64,000 bases of DNA from Lysobacter lycopersici (GTDB taxonomy: Bacteria > Pseudomonadota > Gammaproteobacteria > Xanthomonadales > Xanthomonadaceae), in contig NZ_CP041742.1 in the NCBI RefSeq assembly GCF_007556775.1, positions 744,001 through 808,000 on the forward strand, given 5' to 3'. Positions 44,721 through 54,253 of the stretch are shown one piece after another (the stretch's first letter is position 1; every line of letters starts with the position of its first letter). The notes below the pieces were generated by a model. That model was not told the DNA's origin, ran no database searches, and worked only from the letters and a program-made list of their open reading frames with translations. A program made the translations under genes and the position numbers.

Positions 44721-45264
44721 GGGAGCCGGCACGCGCCATCCACTTCCCCGCCATCCGCCTGAGCGATGCGTCGCTGGCCGGATCGTTCGCGATCGCTCCG
44801 ATGTCGCGCCACGCCAGATCGTGCGATTCCTCGCCGACGACGAATTCCTCGCTGCCGGTCGCGCGCACGACGAAACGCACGTCGTAGTGCCAGTGCCCCG
44901 GTTCCGCGCCGCGTTCGGGAATCCAGTGCCGGTCGAGGTCGAACAGTTCGCCTTCGACCACCAGGTCGCGCAGGCCCGATTCCTCCTCGGCCTCGCGCAG
45001 CGCCGCGCGGGCGAGGTCACGGTCGCCGTCGGCGTGCCCGCCCGGCTGCAGCCAGCGGTCGAGCTTGCGGTGATGGGTGAGCAGCGCGCGCCGGCCATCG
45101 GCATCGACCAGCCACGCCGAAGCGGTGAAGTGCCCTTCGAGCCGTTCGCGCCGGTACGGATCCGCGTCTTGTTCCTGCGCAAGTTCGGCGAACTGCGCCA
45201 CGGTGGCGGCTTCGTCCGGATGGCGTTGCCGGTAGGCATCGAGCGCGGCGATGAATGCGGGCAT
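44716..45264 (-). CDS. Nudix hydrolase
   Basis: A 182-residue Nudix protein. The Nudix box reads GHADGDRDLARAALREAEEESGL, with the REAEEES core ligating Mg. An N-terminal helical extension of 45 residues precedes it. The nucleotide or diphosphate substrate is unknown. The gene is monocistronic and divergent from the amino-acid permease. Confidence 0.85.
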   Translation of the reverse strand: MPAFIAALDAYRQRHPDEAATVAQFAELAQEQDADPYRRERLEGHFTASAWLVDADGRRALLTHHRKLDRWLQPGGHADGDRDLARAALREAEEESGLRDLVVEGELFDLDRHWIPERGAEPGHWHYDVRFVVRATGSEEFVVGEESHDLAWRDIGAIANDPASDASLRRMAGKWMARAGSP

Positions 45265-45398
45265 GCGGGGCGCGGACCATGGCGATCTGGAATCCGGCCA
45301 TTATCCCCGCGATGCGACCGGCCACCGATGGCGCTTGTGCCCCGTCCACGCCACGGTTAAGGTCGGCGACTGCTGCATTCAGTCCTTGGGGAAACGAT

Positions 45399-46976
45399 AT
45401 GCTCTTTTGGCGCGTCAAGCCGCTGGATCACATCCTCGCAACAGCCGAGAAGAAATCGCTCCATCGCCAGCTCGGCCCGATCCAGCTCACGCTGCTCGGC
45501 GTCGGCGCGGTCATCGGCACCGGCATCTTCGTCCTGACCGCGGAAGCGGCGCAGAAGTCCGGCCCGGCGATGATGATCGCCTTCGTGATCGCCGCGGTAG
45601 TCTGCGGCCTCGCGGCCCTGGCCTACGCCGAACTCGCGTCCATGGTCCCGGTGTCGGGTTCGGCCTACACCTACACGTACGGCGTGATGGGCGAGGTGAT
45701 CGCCTGGATCGTCGGCTGGGCGCTGGTGCTCGAATACGCCATCGGCGCGACTGCCGTCTGCGTGGGCTGGTCCGGATACGTCAACGGCCTGCTCAACAGC
45801 GGCATCTTCGGCTTGGTCGCGCCGGGCTCGCTCTCGCTGCCCACATGGCTGCAGACGGGTTATTTCTCCGGTGGCGGCTTCAACCTGCTGGCCTTCCTGA
45901 TCGGCGTCGCGGTGACCTGGCTGCTGGTCATCGGCACTTCGAAGAGCGCCAAGGTCAACGCCGTGCTGGTCGCCATCAAGATCATCGCGCTGACCGCATT
46001 CATCGCGCTCGCGCTGCCGGCGGTCCAGAGCTCCAACATGCATCCGTTCATGCCCACCGGCTGGGGCAGCCCGACCGGTGGCGTCGGCGTGCTCGGCGCC
46101 GCGGCCTCGATCTTCTTCGCCTACGTCGGCTTCGACGCGGTTTCCACCGCCGCCGAGGAGACCAAGAACCCGAACCGCAACATCCCGATCGGGCTGATGG
46201 GCGCACTGGGCATCTGCACCATCTTCTACCTGCTGGTCGGCTACGGCGCCGCCGGTTCGGTCGGCGCGCAGCCGCTGTTCGGTGCGGACGGCGTGGCGCT
46301 CGATCCCGGCTCGCCGGCGATGACCGCAGCGTGCGCGCTGGCCGCCAACGCCGACAAGCTGGTGTGCAGCCACGAGCCGCTGGCCCATGTGATCCGCCTG
46401 CTCGGCTTCGCGCAGGTCGGCAACCTGATCGCGCTGGCCGCGGTCCTCGCCCTGCCGTCGGTCATCCTGATGATGATGTTCGGCCAGACCCGCATCTTCT
46501 TCACGATGTCGCGCGACGGCCTGCTGCCGGAGATGCTGTCGCGGATCCATCCGCGCTTCCACACCCCGCACGTGGTCACGGTCATCACCGGTATAGTCGT
46601 AGCGATCTGCGCCGCGCTGTTCCCGGTCGGCAAGCTGGCGGACACTTCCAACGCCGGCACCCTGCTCGCGTTCGCGATGGTGTCGATCGGCGTACTGATG
46701 CTGCGCCGCGTGCAGCCGAACCGCCCGCGCCCGTTCCGCACGCCGATGGCCTGGATCGTGTGTCCGCTCGCCGTGCTCGGCTGCGCCCTGCTCTTCGTCA
46801 ACCTGAGCTGGGTCGCGAAGTCGGTGTTCGTGGTGTGGGGCGTGATCGGGCTGGTCTTCTACCTGCTCTACGGCAAGCGTCGCAGCTACCTGGCCCCGGG
46901 CAACCAGGAACCGGAAGGCGATGCCCACCTGGAACAGCCGCCTAAGTTCCACGAGGGACCCGATCCCGGCCCGTAA
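45399..46976 (+). CDS. APC-family amino acid permease (CAT type)
   Basis: A 525-residue membrane protein with about 12-14 helices. The first has the substrate-site GVGAVIGTGIFVLTAEAA, followed by the helix around PGSAYTYTYG. The C-terminal tail is soluble and acidic. Members import basic or branched amino acids. The gene is followed by a second APC permease, with a terminator-like hairpin between them. Confidence 0.9.
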   Translation: MLFWRVKPLDHILATAEKKSLHRQLGPIQLTLLGVGAVIGTGIFVLTAEAAQKSGPAMMIAFVIAAVVCGLAALAYAELASMVPVSGSAYTYTYGVMGEVIAWIVGWALVLEYAIGATAVCVGWSGYVNGLLNSGIFGLVAPGSLSLPTWLQTGYFSGGGFNLLAFLIGVAVTWLLVIGTSKSAKVNAVLVAIKIIALTAFIALALPAVQSSNMHPFMPTGWGSPTGGVGVLGAAASIFFAYVGFDAVSTAAEETKNPNRNIPIGLMGALGICTIFYLLVGYGAAGSVGAQPLFGADGVALDPGSPAMTAACALAANADKLVCSHEPLAHVIRLLGFAQVGNLIALAAVLALPSVILMMMFGQTRIFFTMSRDGLLPEMLSRIHPRFHTPHVVTVITGIVVAICAALFPVGKLADTSNAGTLLAFAMVSIGVLMLRRVQPNRPRPFRTPMAWIVCPLAVLGCALLFVNLSWVAKSVFVVWGVIGLVFYLLYGKRRSYLAPGNQEPEGDAHLEQPPKFHEGPDPGP

Positions 46977-46991
46977 AAGCCGCGACGCACC

Positions 46992-47019
46992 CGAAGGCCG
47001 GCCCCGTCGCCGGCCTTCG
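46992..47019 (+). terminator. hairpin between the two APC permease genes
   Basis: CGAAGGCCGGC and GCCGGCCTTCG, 11-bp arms with a 6-base loop. No strong U-tract follows, so termination may be partial. Confidence 0.5.
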
Positions 47020-47050
47020 CATTCCCGAAGACCTGTATCGGATCCGCGCC

Positions 47051-48481
47051 ATGAATCGACTCTTCGCCACCAAACACCCGCTGGCCGTCAACGACGAAGC
47101 CGGGCAACTGCAGCTGCACCGCACCCTCGGCCCGTGGGGACTAACCGCGCTCGGCATCGGCGCGGTGATCGGCGGCGGCATCTTCGTGATCACCGGGCAA
47201 GCCGCGGCCGAACACGCCGGCCCGGCGATCATGCTCTCGTTCGTGCTGGCGGCGATCTGCTGCACGTTCTGCGCGCTGGCCTACGCCGAATTCGCGGCGA
47301 TGGTGCCGGTATCCGGCAGCGCCTATACCTACACCTACGCCACACTCGGCGAACTCGCGGCCTGGTTCATCGGCTGGATGCTGGTGCTCGAATACGGCGT
47401 GTCCGCATCCGCGGTGGCGGTGAGCTGGACGGGGTACTTCCTGAGCCTGCTCGACCACTTCAACATCCATTTGCCGGAGCAATGGGTGAACGCGCCGCTG
47501 GACGCGAAACTGCAACCGACCGGCGCCATCGCCAACCTGCCGGCCGCGGGCATCGTGTTGTTGCTGACGTGGCTGTGCTACGTCGGCATCCGCAAATCCT
47601 CGTCGATGAACATGGCGATGGTGCTGCTCAAGACCGGGCTGATCGTGCTGGTGATCGCCGCCGGCTGGAAATACGTGGATCCGGGCAACTGGCATCCCTT
47701 CATCCCGGCGAACGAGGCCCCGGGCCGCTTCGGCTGGGACGGCGTGCTGCGCGGCGCGTCGATGGTGTTCTTCGCCTACATCGGTTTCGAGGCGGTTTCG
47801 GTGGCGGCGCAGGAATCGCACAAGCCGCAGCGCGACCTGCCGATCGGCATGCTGCTGTCGCTGGCGATCTGCACGGTGCTGTACGTGGCGATGGCGGCGG
47901 TGATGACCGGGCTGGTGCCGTTCGCGCAACTGGGCACCGACGAACCGGTGGTGACGGCCGTGGCCGCGCACCCGGAACTGGGCTGGCTGCGCGTGATCGT
48001 GGAGATCGGCGCGCTGATCGGCCTGTCGTCGGTGGTGCTGGTGATGATCATCGGCCAGCCGCGCATCTTCATGATCATGGCGCGCGACGGCCTGCTGCCG
48101 CAGGTGTTCACGCGCATCCACCCCGTCTACCGCACGCCGCACATCAATACCGTGATCACCGGCATCGGCATCGCGCTGCTGGCGGCGGTGTTCCCGCTCG
48201 ACGTGCTCGGCGACCTGACCTCGATGGGCACGCTGATCGCGTTCGCCGCGGTCTGCGCGGGCGTGCTGATCCTGCGCCGGACGCAGCCCGACCTGCCGCG
48301 GCCGTTCCGGATCCGCTTCGTCTGGTTCGTCTGCCTCGCCGGCGTGGTCAGCTGTTTCATCCTGCTGTCGACCATGACCATGCACAACTGGGCGCTGATG
48401 CTCGGCTGGACCGCGATCGGCTTCCTGATCTACTTCCTGTACGGCTACCGGCACAGCCGCCTGGCCCGATCCGGCTCCTGA
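47051..48481 (+). CDS. second APC-family amino acid permease
   Basis: A 476-residue paralogue of the permease at 45399. The opening GIGAVIGGGIFVITGQAAAEHAG is nearly the same, and the order of helices follows. It is shorter because the loop between helices 7 and 8 lacks the roughly 30-residue insertion with two Cys seen in the first permease, and the C-terminal tail is brief. Substrate is unknown. It ends before a strong terminator. Confidence 0.9.
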   Translation: MNRLFATKHPLAVNDEAGQLQLHRTLGPWGLTALGIGAVIGGGIFVITGQAAAEHAGPAIMLSFVLAAICCTFCALAYAEFAAMVPVSGSAYTYTYATLGELAAWFIGWMLVLEYGVSASAVAVSWTGYFLSLLDHFNIHLPEQWVNAPLDAKLQPTGAIANLPAAGIVLLLTWLCYVGIRKSSSMNMAMVLLKTGLIVLVIAAGWKYVDPGNWHPFIPANEAPGRFGWDGVLRGASMVFFAYIGFEAVSVAAQESHKPQRDLPIGMLLSLAICTVLYVAMAAVMTGLVPFAQLGTDEPVVTAVAAHPELGWLRVIVEIGALIGLSSVVLVMIIGQPRIFMIMARDGLLPQVFTRIHPVYRTPHINTVITGIGIALLAAVFPLDVLGDLTSMGTLIAFAAVCAGVLILRRTQPDLPRPFRIRFVWFVCLAGVVSCFILLSTMTMHNWALMLGWTAIGFLIYFLYGYRHSRLARSGS

Positions 48482-48501
48482 CCGGCGCGATCCGACCGAC
48501 G

Positions 48502-48530
48502 AAAAACCCGGCCCACGCCGGGTTTTTCTT
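48502..48530 (+). terminator. rho-independent terminator after second permease
   Basis: AAAAACCCGGC-CCAC-GCCGGGTTTTT stem-loop with CTTTG after it. Confidence 0.88.
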
Positions 48531-48549
48531 TGTTCGCTAAACTCCCCGC

Positions 48550-49185
48550 ATGGACGCATCCCTGCCCTACGACGCCCAGCACCTGCGCCACCTCGCCGGC
48601 GAGATCATCACCAACGTGCGCGAGCTGTCGCTGGCCGGCTGGACGCCCGCGACCAGCAGCAACTTCTCCCGCCGGCTGGATGAAAAACACGCCGCGATCA
48701 CCGTCTCCGGCCGCGACAAGGGCCGCCTGACCGAAGCCGACATCATGGTCGTGGACTTCGACGGCAACGCGGTCGGCAGCGAACACCGCCCATCCGCGGA
48801 AACCCTGCTGCACACGCAGCTGTACAAGCGCTTCCCCGACATCGGCTGCGTGCTGCACACGCATTCGAAGACGCAGACCGTCGCTTCGCGCCTGTACGCC
48901 CCCCAGGGCCACGTGCGTTTCGACGGCTACGAACTGCAGAAGGCCTTTGCCGGCAACACCACCCACGAAGGCGTGATGGACGTGCCGGTCTTCCCCAACA
49001 CGCAACACATGCCGACGCTGGCGGCGCAGGTGGACGCGCTGCTCGACAAGGGCCCGATGTGGGGCTACCTGATCGACGGCCACGGCCTCTACGCCTGGGG
49101 CCGCGACATGGCCGAGGCGCGCCGCCACCTCGAGGCCTTCGAATTCCTGCTGGGCTGCGAGCTGGAACTGAGGACCCTGAAATGA
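48550..49185 (+). CDS. mtnB: methylthioribulose-1-phosphate dehydratase
   Basis: A 211-residue class-II aldolase-type protein. The opening [20 protein letters not shown] is MtnB-like, and the Zn-binding pair is in [10 protein letters not shown] plus a later His in [13 protein letters not shown]. It dehydrates methylthioribulose-1-phosphate in methionine salvage. It overlaps mtnD by four bases. Confidence 0.93.
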   Translation: MDASLPYDAQHLRHLAGEIITNVRELSLAGWTPATSSNFSRRLDEKHAAITVSGRDKGRLTEADIMVVDFDGNAVGSEHRPSAETLLHTQLYKRFPDIGCVLHTHSKTQTVASRLYAPQGHVRFDGYELQKAFAGNTTHEGVMDVPVFPNTQHMPTLAAQVDALLDKGPMWGYLIDGHGLYAWGRDMAEARRHLEAFEFLLGCELELRTLK

Positions 49186-49724
49186 GCCGCCTGCGCATCT
49201 TCGACGAGAACGATCCCGCATCGCCGCTGCTGGCGACCTCGGATCGCGGCGAAATGGCGGCGGAACTGGCGAACATCGACGTCGCGTTCGAGCAGTGGGA
49301 CGCGAGCCAACCGATCGCACCCGGCGATCCGCACGACAAAATCCTGGACGCCTATCGCGCCGACATCGACCGCCTGGTCGAAGCCAACGGCTTCCGCACC
49401 GTGGACGTGGTGAGCATCGCGCCGGACAACCCGAACCGCGGGGAGATGAGGAAGAAATTCCTCGACGAGCATTTCCACAAGGAAGACGAAGTGCGCTTCT
49501 TCGTCGCCGGCTCCGGGCTGTTCACCCTGCACGTCGACGGCAAGGTGTTCGAAGTGTTGTGCGAAAGCGGCGACCTGATCGCGGTGCCGGACCGCATGAC
49601 CCACTGGTTCGACATGGGGCCGGAACCGAGCTTCGTCGCGATCCGCTTCTTCACCGAACCGGACGGATGGGTCGGGCATTTCACCGGCACCGACATCGCG
49701 CAGCGGTTCCCGCGCTACGAATGA
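49182..49724 (+). CDS. mtnD: acireductone dioxygenase
   Basis: A 180-residue cupin. Metal ligands sit in [13 protein letters not shown] and the later His in [11 protein letters not shown]. Either Fe or Ni can be bound; with Fe it makes the 2-oxo acid methionine precursor, with Ni an off-pathway product. It is between mtnB and mtnC, in the salvage order B-D-C. Confidence 0.94.
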   Translation: MSRLRIFDENDPASPLLATSDRGEMAAELANIDVAFEQWDASQPIAPGDPHDKILDAYRADIDRLVEANGFRTVDVVSIAPDNPNRGEMRKKFLDEHFHKEDEVRFFVAGSGLFTLHVDGKVFEVLCESGDLIAVPDRMTHWFDMGPEPSFVAIRFFTEPDGWVGHFTGTDIAQRFPRYE

Positions 49725-49736
49725 ATGTCCTGTATT

Positions 49737-49803
49737 CCTGAGCGCAGCGAAGGACCTGCTACCGGATTCGCGTGAAAAGCAGGTCCTTCGCCTTCGGCTC
49801 AGG
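49737..49803. repeat. long inverted repeat between mtnD and mtnC
   Basis: CCTGAGCGCAGCGAAGGACC (49737 on) and GGTCCTTCGCCTTCGGCTCA (to 49801) are near-complementary arms of about 24 bases with a 17-base loop. Similar CCTGAGC...GCTCAGG elements recur in related genomes. It could act as an attenuator between mtnD and mtnC. Confidence 0.65.
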
Positions 49804-49829
49804 ATGACAACTCGGAACTTCGCGACTCA

Positions 49830-50534
49830 ATGACCACCATCCTCACCGACATCGAAGGCACGACTTCCAGCATTTCGTTCGTCAAGGACGTGCTATTCCC
49901 GTACGCGCGCGCGGCGCTGCCCGGATTCGTGCGCGAACACGGCCATGAGCCCGAGGTGCGGCGCTGGCTGGACATGGTCGCGGTCGAGAACGGCGGCATG
50001 TGCCAGGACGCCATGATCGTCGAGACGCTGCAGGGCTGGATCGATGAAGACCGCAAGCACACCGCGCTCAAGGCGTTGCAGGGCATGGTCTGGGACGCCG
50101 GCTACCGCGACGGCGATTTCACCGCCCCGCTCTATCCGGACGTGGCGCCCATGCTGCGCGCCTGGCGCGGGGCCGGGCACAGTCTCGCGGTGTATTCCTC
50201 CGGTTCGGTGCCGGCACAAAAACTGCTGTTCTCGCATACCGACGCCGGCGACCTGGCGCCGTTGTTCGACGGTTTCTTCGATACCGAAGTCGGCGGCAAG
50301 CGCGATGCAGCGAGTTATCGCGCCATCGCCGATGCGCTCGGCGTGTTGCCGAAGGACGTGGTGTTCCTGTCCGATGTCGTCGCCGAACTCGACGCCGCGC
50401 GCGAAGCCGGGATGCGCACGAAGCTGGTCGACCGCCGCGAGGACTATCCTGAACCGCGCCTCAGCGAACACACGCACGGACACGTGCGAATCGAGCGATT
50501 CGACCAGGTCGATCCCGACTTGCTGGATCCGTGA
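49830..50534 (+). CDS. mtnC: enolase-phosphatase E1
   Basis: A 234-residue HAD-family protein. The nucleophile motif is [20 protein letters not shown] (DxE variant, typical of MtnC), then [21 protein letters not shown] and [21 protein letters not shown]. It carries out the enolase and phosphatase steps before MtnD. It overlaps the next exporter gene by four bases. Confidence 0.94.
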   Translation: MTTILTDIEGTTSSISFVKDVLFPYARAALPGFVREHGHEPEVRRWLDMVAVENGGMCQDAMIVETLQGWIDEDRKHTALKALQGMVWDAGYRDGDFTAPLYPDVAPMLRAWRGAGHSLAVYSSGSVPAQKLLFSHTDAGDLAPLFDGFFDTEVGGKRDAASYRAIADALGVLPKDVVFLSDVVAELDAAREAGMRTKLVDRREDYPEPRLSEHTHGHVRIERFDQVDPDLLDP

Positions 50535-51436
50535 ACATCCGGGCCGACAACGTCGATCGGAAAGCAACGCTCGGCGGAATCTGCGCGATCGGCTTGTGGT
50601 CGTCGCTCGCGCTGCTGACCACGCTCACCGGCGCGCTGCCGCCGTTCCTGGTACTGGCCTGCTGCTTCGGCTTCGCCGGGCTGTTCGGCCTGACGTGGGC
50701 CGCGCGCACCGGAACCGCCGGTCTGCGCGCGATGCAGGCGCCGCCGGCCGCGCTGGCCTTGAGCACGTTCGCGTTGTTCGGCTACCACGCGCTATATTTC
50801 TTCGCGCTCAAGCACGCGCCGCCGGTCGAGGCGAACCTGATCAACTACCTGTGGCCGCTGCTGATCGTGCTGTTCGCGGGCCTGTTGCCCGGCGTGCGCC
50901 TGCGCGCAGGCAACATCGTCGGCGCGTTGCTGGGCCTTGCCGCTGCTGCATTGCTTGTCACCGGCGGACGTGGACTCTCCATCGACTCTTCGCACACGCC
51001 CGGCTACCTCGCCGCGTTCTGTGCCGCGATCACCTGGGGCGGCTATTCCGTGCTCAACCGCCGCTTCGCCGACGTGGACAGCGCGGCCATCGTGCCGGCC
51101 TGCATCGGCGTTTCCCTGCTGGGCATCGCGATGCACCTGCTGTTCGAACCTGCGACCACGATCGCGCCGACGCAATGGCTGGTGCTGGTCGCGATGGGCG
51201 TGGGTCCGACCGGCATCGCGTTCCGGCTGTGGGATCGCGGCACCAAGCACGGCGACATCGCCCTGCTCGGCAGCCTGTCCTACCTCGCGCCGCTGCTGTC
51301 GACGCTGCTGCTGGTGCTCGCCGGTCGCGCCGAACCGCACTGGATCCAGACGGTCGCGGTCGGATTACTGCTGCTGGGCGCATGGATGAGCGTGCGCGCC
51401 TCGCGCGCGGCGATGCCGGCGGCCGCGGCGCCATGA
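50531..51436 (+). CDS. EamA/DMT-family exporter (YddG-like)
   Basis: A 301-residue ten-helix DMT transporter starting at GTG 50531. The pattern [53 protein letters not shown] resembles the aromatic amino-acid exporter YddG. The C-terminal half repeats the fold ([18 protein letters not shown]). Direction is probably export. It is coupled to mtnC by overlap. Confidence 0.85.
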   Translation: MNIRADNVDRKATLGGICAIGLWSSLALLTTLTGALPPFLVLACCFGFAGLFGLTWAARTGTAGLRAMQAPPAALALSTFALFGYHALYFFALKHAPPVEANLINYLWPLLIVLFAGLLPGVRLRAGNIVGALLGLAAAALLVTGGRGLSIDSSHTPGYLAAFCAAITWGGYSVLNRRFADVDSAAIVPACIGVSLLGIAMHLLFEPATTIAPTQWLVLVAMGVGPTGIAFRLWDRGTKHGDIALLGSLSYLAPLLSTLLLVLAGRAEPHWIQTVAVGLLLLGAWMSVRASRAAMPAAAAP

Positions 51437-51447
51437 GGAGACGGCGC

Positions 51448-52401
51448 ATGTTCTGGCGGAATGCAATTCTCGCCGCACTGCTGCTCGCGTCTCTGGTGAC
51501 GAGCGCAGTCTCGCGCAAGATCGATCCGGCCGCCGCTTTTAACAGCCGAATGGCTGTTCAACCCATCGCCGACCGCGACGAGACGCTGGTCGCGAAGGAA
51601 GTCGCCGCGTTGCCTGCGCAACGCCCCGGCGTCATCGACCTGTACGCCATCGGCGTGGCCGGCGACGGCACCGAGAACGTGTTCCGCAACGAGACCGAGT
51701 ATTTCGAGACGTTGATGCGAACGCGCTTCCACGCGCGCGGCGTGGTCACGCTGGTCAGCAACCCGGACAGCGTCGGCAAGAAGCCCCGGCCGCTCGCGAG
51801 CTACGACGACCTCTACGACGCGGTGACCGGCGTCGCGCGCAAGATGGACAAGCGCGAAGACATCCTGCTGCTCTACCTCACGATGCACGGCTCCCATGAC
51901 CACGAGCTGGCGCTGAATTTCCCGCCCTACGTCGATGACACACTGGTACCGGACGACCTGCGCTTCGTGCTGCGCAAGGCCGGCATCCGCAACCGCGTGA
52001 TCGCGATTTCCGCCTGCTATTCCGGCGGTTTCATCCCGCGCCTGCAAAACGACGACACGCTGATCATGACCGCCGCGCGCAGCGACCGCCCCTCGTTCGG
52101 CTGCGGCGCGGATTCGACCGCGACCTTCTTCGGCCGCGCATGGCTGGTCGAAGGCCTCAACCGTACGATCGATTTCGCCGAAGCCTTCCGCCATGCGCAG
52201 GGCCGGATCCAGGCGTGGGAAGAACTGGAAGGCGACGATCCGTCGCATCCGCAGGTTTCGGAAGGCGCCGCGATCCGGAAACGCCTCGCCGCGTGGCGCG
52301 CGCAAACGACGCCCGGTCCGACGGTGGCCTATCCGTGGCCACTCGACGACCTCGACCATCCCAAGCCGGACGCGGGTGGGGACGACGCGCCGTCGCCCTG
52401 A
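51448..52401 (+). CDS. C13-family (legumain-like) cysteine peptidase
   Basis: A 317-residue protein with an N-terminal membrane anchor or signal (MFWRNAILAALLLASLVTSA). The caspase-fold catalytic pair is His in YLTMHGSHDHELALN and Cys in RVIAISACYSGGF. The start at 51448 has an AGGAG site eight bases upstream, inside an alternative ATG at 51433 that overlaps the previous gene. Just after the anchor, an AAFNSRMAVQ stretch is encoded by a CTTTTAACAGCC palindrome, and is probably a late insertion. Cleavage specificity would be for Asn or Asp. Confidence 0.82.
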   Translation: MFWRNAILAALLLASLVTSAVSRKIDPAAAFNSRMAVQPIADRDETLVAKEVAALPAQRPGVIDLYAIGVAGDGTENVFRNETEYFETLMRTRFHARGVVTLVSNPDSVGKKPRPLASYDDLYDAVTGVARKMDKREDILLLYLTMHGSHDHELALNFPPYVDDTLVPDDLRFVLRKAGIRNRVIAISACYSGGFIPRLQNDDTLIMTAARSDRPSFGCGADSTATFFGRAWLVEGLNRTIDFAEAFRHAQGRIQAWEELEGDDPSHPQVSEGAAIRKRLAAWRAQTTPGPTVAYPWPLDDLDHPKPDAGGDDAPSP

Positions 52402-52427
52402 CCCGGGCACGACTGCGTCGCCGCGAG

Positions 52428-53003
52428 TCAGTGGATTTTTTCGCCCCGCGCGAGCATCGCCACCAGCTTTTCCACCCGCGCGGCCTTCGTTTCCGGCTTG
52501 AGCGCGCTTTGCACGCGCCAGCAGACCGCATAACGATTGGCTTTGTCGAGCTTGTCGAAGAACGCCTTCGCTTTCCGGTTCTTCGCCAGCGCGATCGCCA
52601 GTTCTTGCGGCACGTCCATCTTCGCCGCGCCGTGGTAGGCGGCGTCCCAGCGACCATCGGCCTTGGCCGCCTCCACCTCGCTCAGGCCGGCGGCGCGCAT
52701 CCGCCCGGCGGCGATGAGCCGTTCGACATGGGCGATGTTGTTCTTCGACCACAGGCTGCGCGCGCGGCGCGGGGTGAACCGCTGCAGGAAGCAGTTTTCA
52801 TCGAACGACTTCTTCTGCCCGTCGATCCAGCCGTGGCACAGCGCCACCTCCAGCGCCTCGGCATACGTGACCGACGCGATTCCCGAATCCTTCTTCGCGA
52901 TCTTCAGCCACAGGCCGGCGGTCGAAGCGTTCTTCTCCAGCCACTTTTCGAATGCCGCGGCATCCTCGAACGGCCTGACCGGCAGGTCGGCCGACCCGCT
53001 CAT
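52428..53003 (-). CDS. YdeI/OmpD-associated family protein
   Basis: A 191-residue protein with the YdeI pattern: FEDAAAFEKWLEKNASTAGL start, YAEALEVALCHGWIDGQKKS, RFTPRRARSLWSKNNIAHVE and the C-terminal ELAIALAKNRKAKAFFDKLD. The E. coli relative has been linked to peptide resistance, but the biochemical role is unclear. It overlaps the phosphoesterase gene by four bases. Confidence 0.85.
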   Translation of the reverse strand: MSGSADLPVRPFEDAAAFEKWLEKNASTAGLWLKIAKKDSGIASVTYAEALEVALCHGWIDGQKKSFDENCFLQRFTPRRARSLWSKNNIAHVERLIAAGRMRAAGLSEVEAAKADGRWDAAYHGAAKMDVPQELAIALAKNRKAKAFFDKLDKANRYAVCWRVQSALKPETKAARVEKLVAMLARGEKIH

Positions 53004-54253
53004 GGCAAGGCATCCTGCAGCCGGTACGTCGTCTTCGCGCGCTGCTCGCCACGCCAGCGGTCGAATTCGCGCACTTCGATCGTGTGTTCGCCGGCCGCGA
53101 GGTCGGTCGGCAACGCGGCTCGCCACAGGTGAGGCGAAGGTTCGGCTTCCGGCGAACGGTCGTAGCCGCGCAAGGCATCCGCCGCATCGTCGCGTGCGTT
53201 CCCGGCGAGCAGGTTCGGGTCCGGCTGCAGCACCTTCTTCATCGGCTTCCATTCGCCGCCGTCGACGCGGAACTCGACGCGCGTATCGTCGTCGCCCATG
53301 TACACGTTCGCGTACACGCCCCAGGCCGGGTACGCGCCCTGGCGCAGCACTTTCGGTGCGTGCAGGCCGATCTGCGAATCCGCCGCATCGCGCGCGTTGT
53401 GCCAGGCCAGCGCGTAATCGCCGCCAGGCTTCAGCGTGAGCACCGCGTAGCCGTTCGGCGTGCCGTCGGCCATGGTCGCGTCGGGGATGCCGCTCGCGTC
53501 CTTCACCCCGGACCAGTACGCGCCGCAGGCCGCACCGACGTTGTATTCGTGCAGAGGCGCCGCGCCATGCCAGCCATCCGCTGCATCGTGGAACACGTTC
53601 CGCTGCGCGTGCGAATGCGCGCTCAGCAGCAACACGTGCGGGAACGGCTGCAACAAGGCGAACAAGCGCTCGCGATCCGCATCGCGGAACGTGTCCCGGC
53701 CAAGCTCCTCGAACAGCGGGATATGCACCGCGATCACCAGCAACTTGTCCTTGGCCAGCGTCGGCAAAGCCTTCTCGAGGAAGTCGAACTGGTCCGGACG
53801 GAAGCCGCCGATGTAGGCCGGATGCCGGCCCGGCATCGCGATCACGTCGTCGAGGCCGATGAAGTTCGCGAGTTTCGTGCGACGAAGGAAAGTGTCGTCG
53901 CCGAATGCACGATGGAAGCTTCGCAATGATTCCGCATCGCTCGTCGCATCGGCATCGATGTCGTGGTTGCCCGGCACGTACAGCCATGGAATCCCGAGTT
54001 CGCCGGTGGCCAACTTCACCGCCGGGTACAGCGAAGGGTTGTCCGCGGCGATATCGCCCAGCGAAATGCCGAGCTTCGCGTGCTGTTTCCCGAGCAACGG
54101 CTCGACGATGTCGCGCCGGAAGTAATCGACATCGACCGCGGTCTGCGGCTGCGGATCGCCGAACACCAGCACGTCGAAGGATGAGTCTTCGCCAGCGGAC
54201 GCGCCGGCACAGGCCGCCAGCAACAGGATCGATGCGGCGAAGCGCGGACGCAT
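53000..54253 (-). CDS. secreted calcineurin-like metallophosphoesterase
   Basis: A 417-residue protein. A signal peptide ([21 protein letters not shown]) may be a lipobox or cleaved after ASA. Metal motifs follow: VFGDPQPQ, SLGDIAAD, YVPGNHDID, VIAVHIPLF, and SAHSHAQRN. The C-terminal part (from about 300) is a beta-domain for carbohydrate or cell wall binding. Substrate is unknown. It follows the ammonia-lyase gene by one-base overlap in a four-gene minus-strand operon. Confidence 0.85.
   Translation of the reverse strand: MRPRFAASILLLAACAGASAGEDSSFDVLVFGDPQPQTAVDVDYFRRDIVEPLLGKQHAKLGISLGDIAADNPSLYPAVKLATGELGIPWLYVPGNHDIDADATSDAESLRSFHRAFGDDTFLRRTKLANFIGLDDVIAMPGRHPAYIGGFRPDQFDFLEKALPTLAKDKLLVIAVHIPLFEELGRDTFRDADRERLFALLQPFPHVLLLSAHSHAQRNVFHDAADGWHGAAPLHEYNVGAACGAYWSGVKDASGIPDATMADGTPNGYAVLTLKPGGDYALAWHNARDAADSQIGLHAPKVLRQGAYPAWGVYANVYMGDDDTRVEFRVDGGEWKPMKKVLQPDPNLLAGNARDDAADALRGYDRSPEAEPSPHLWRAALPTDLAAGEHTIEVREFDRWRGEQRAKTTYRLQDALP

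Noticed and set aside
45357-48559. Long minus-strand frames opposite the two permeases
   Set aside because: Gln/Arg/His/Asp-rich antisense frames caused by high-GC third positions; the plus frames encode canonical APC permeases.
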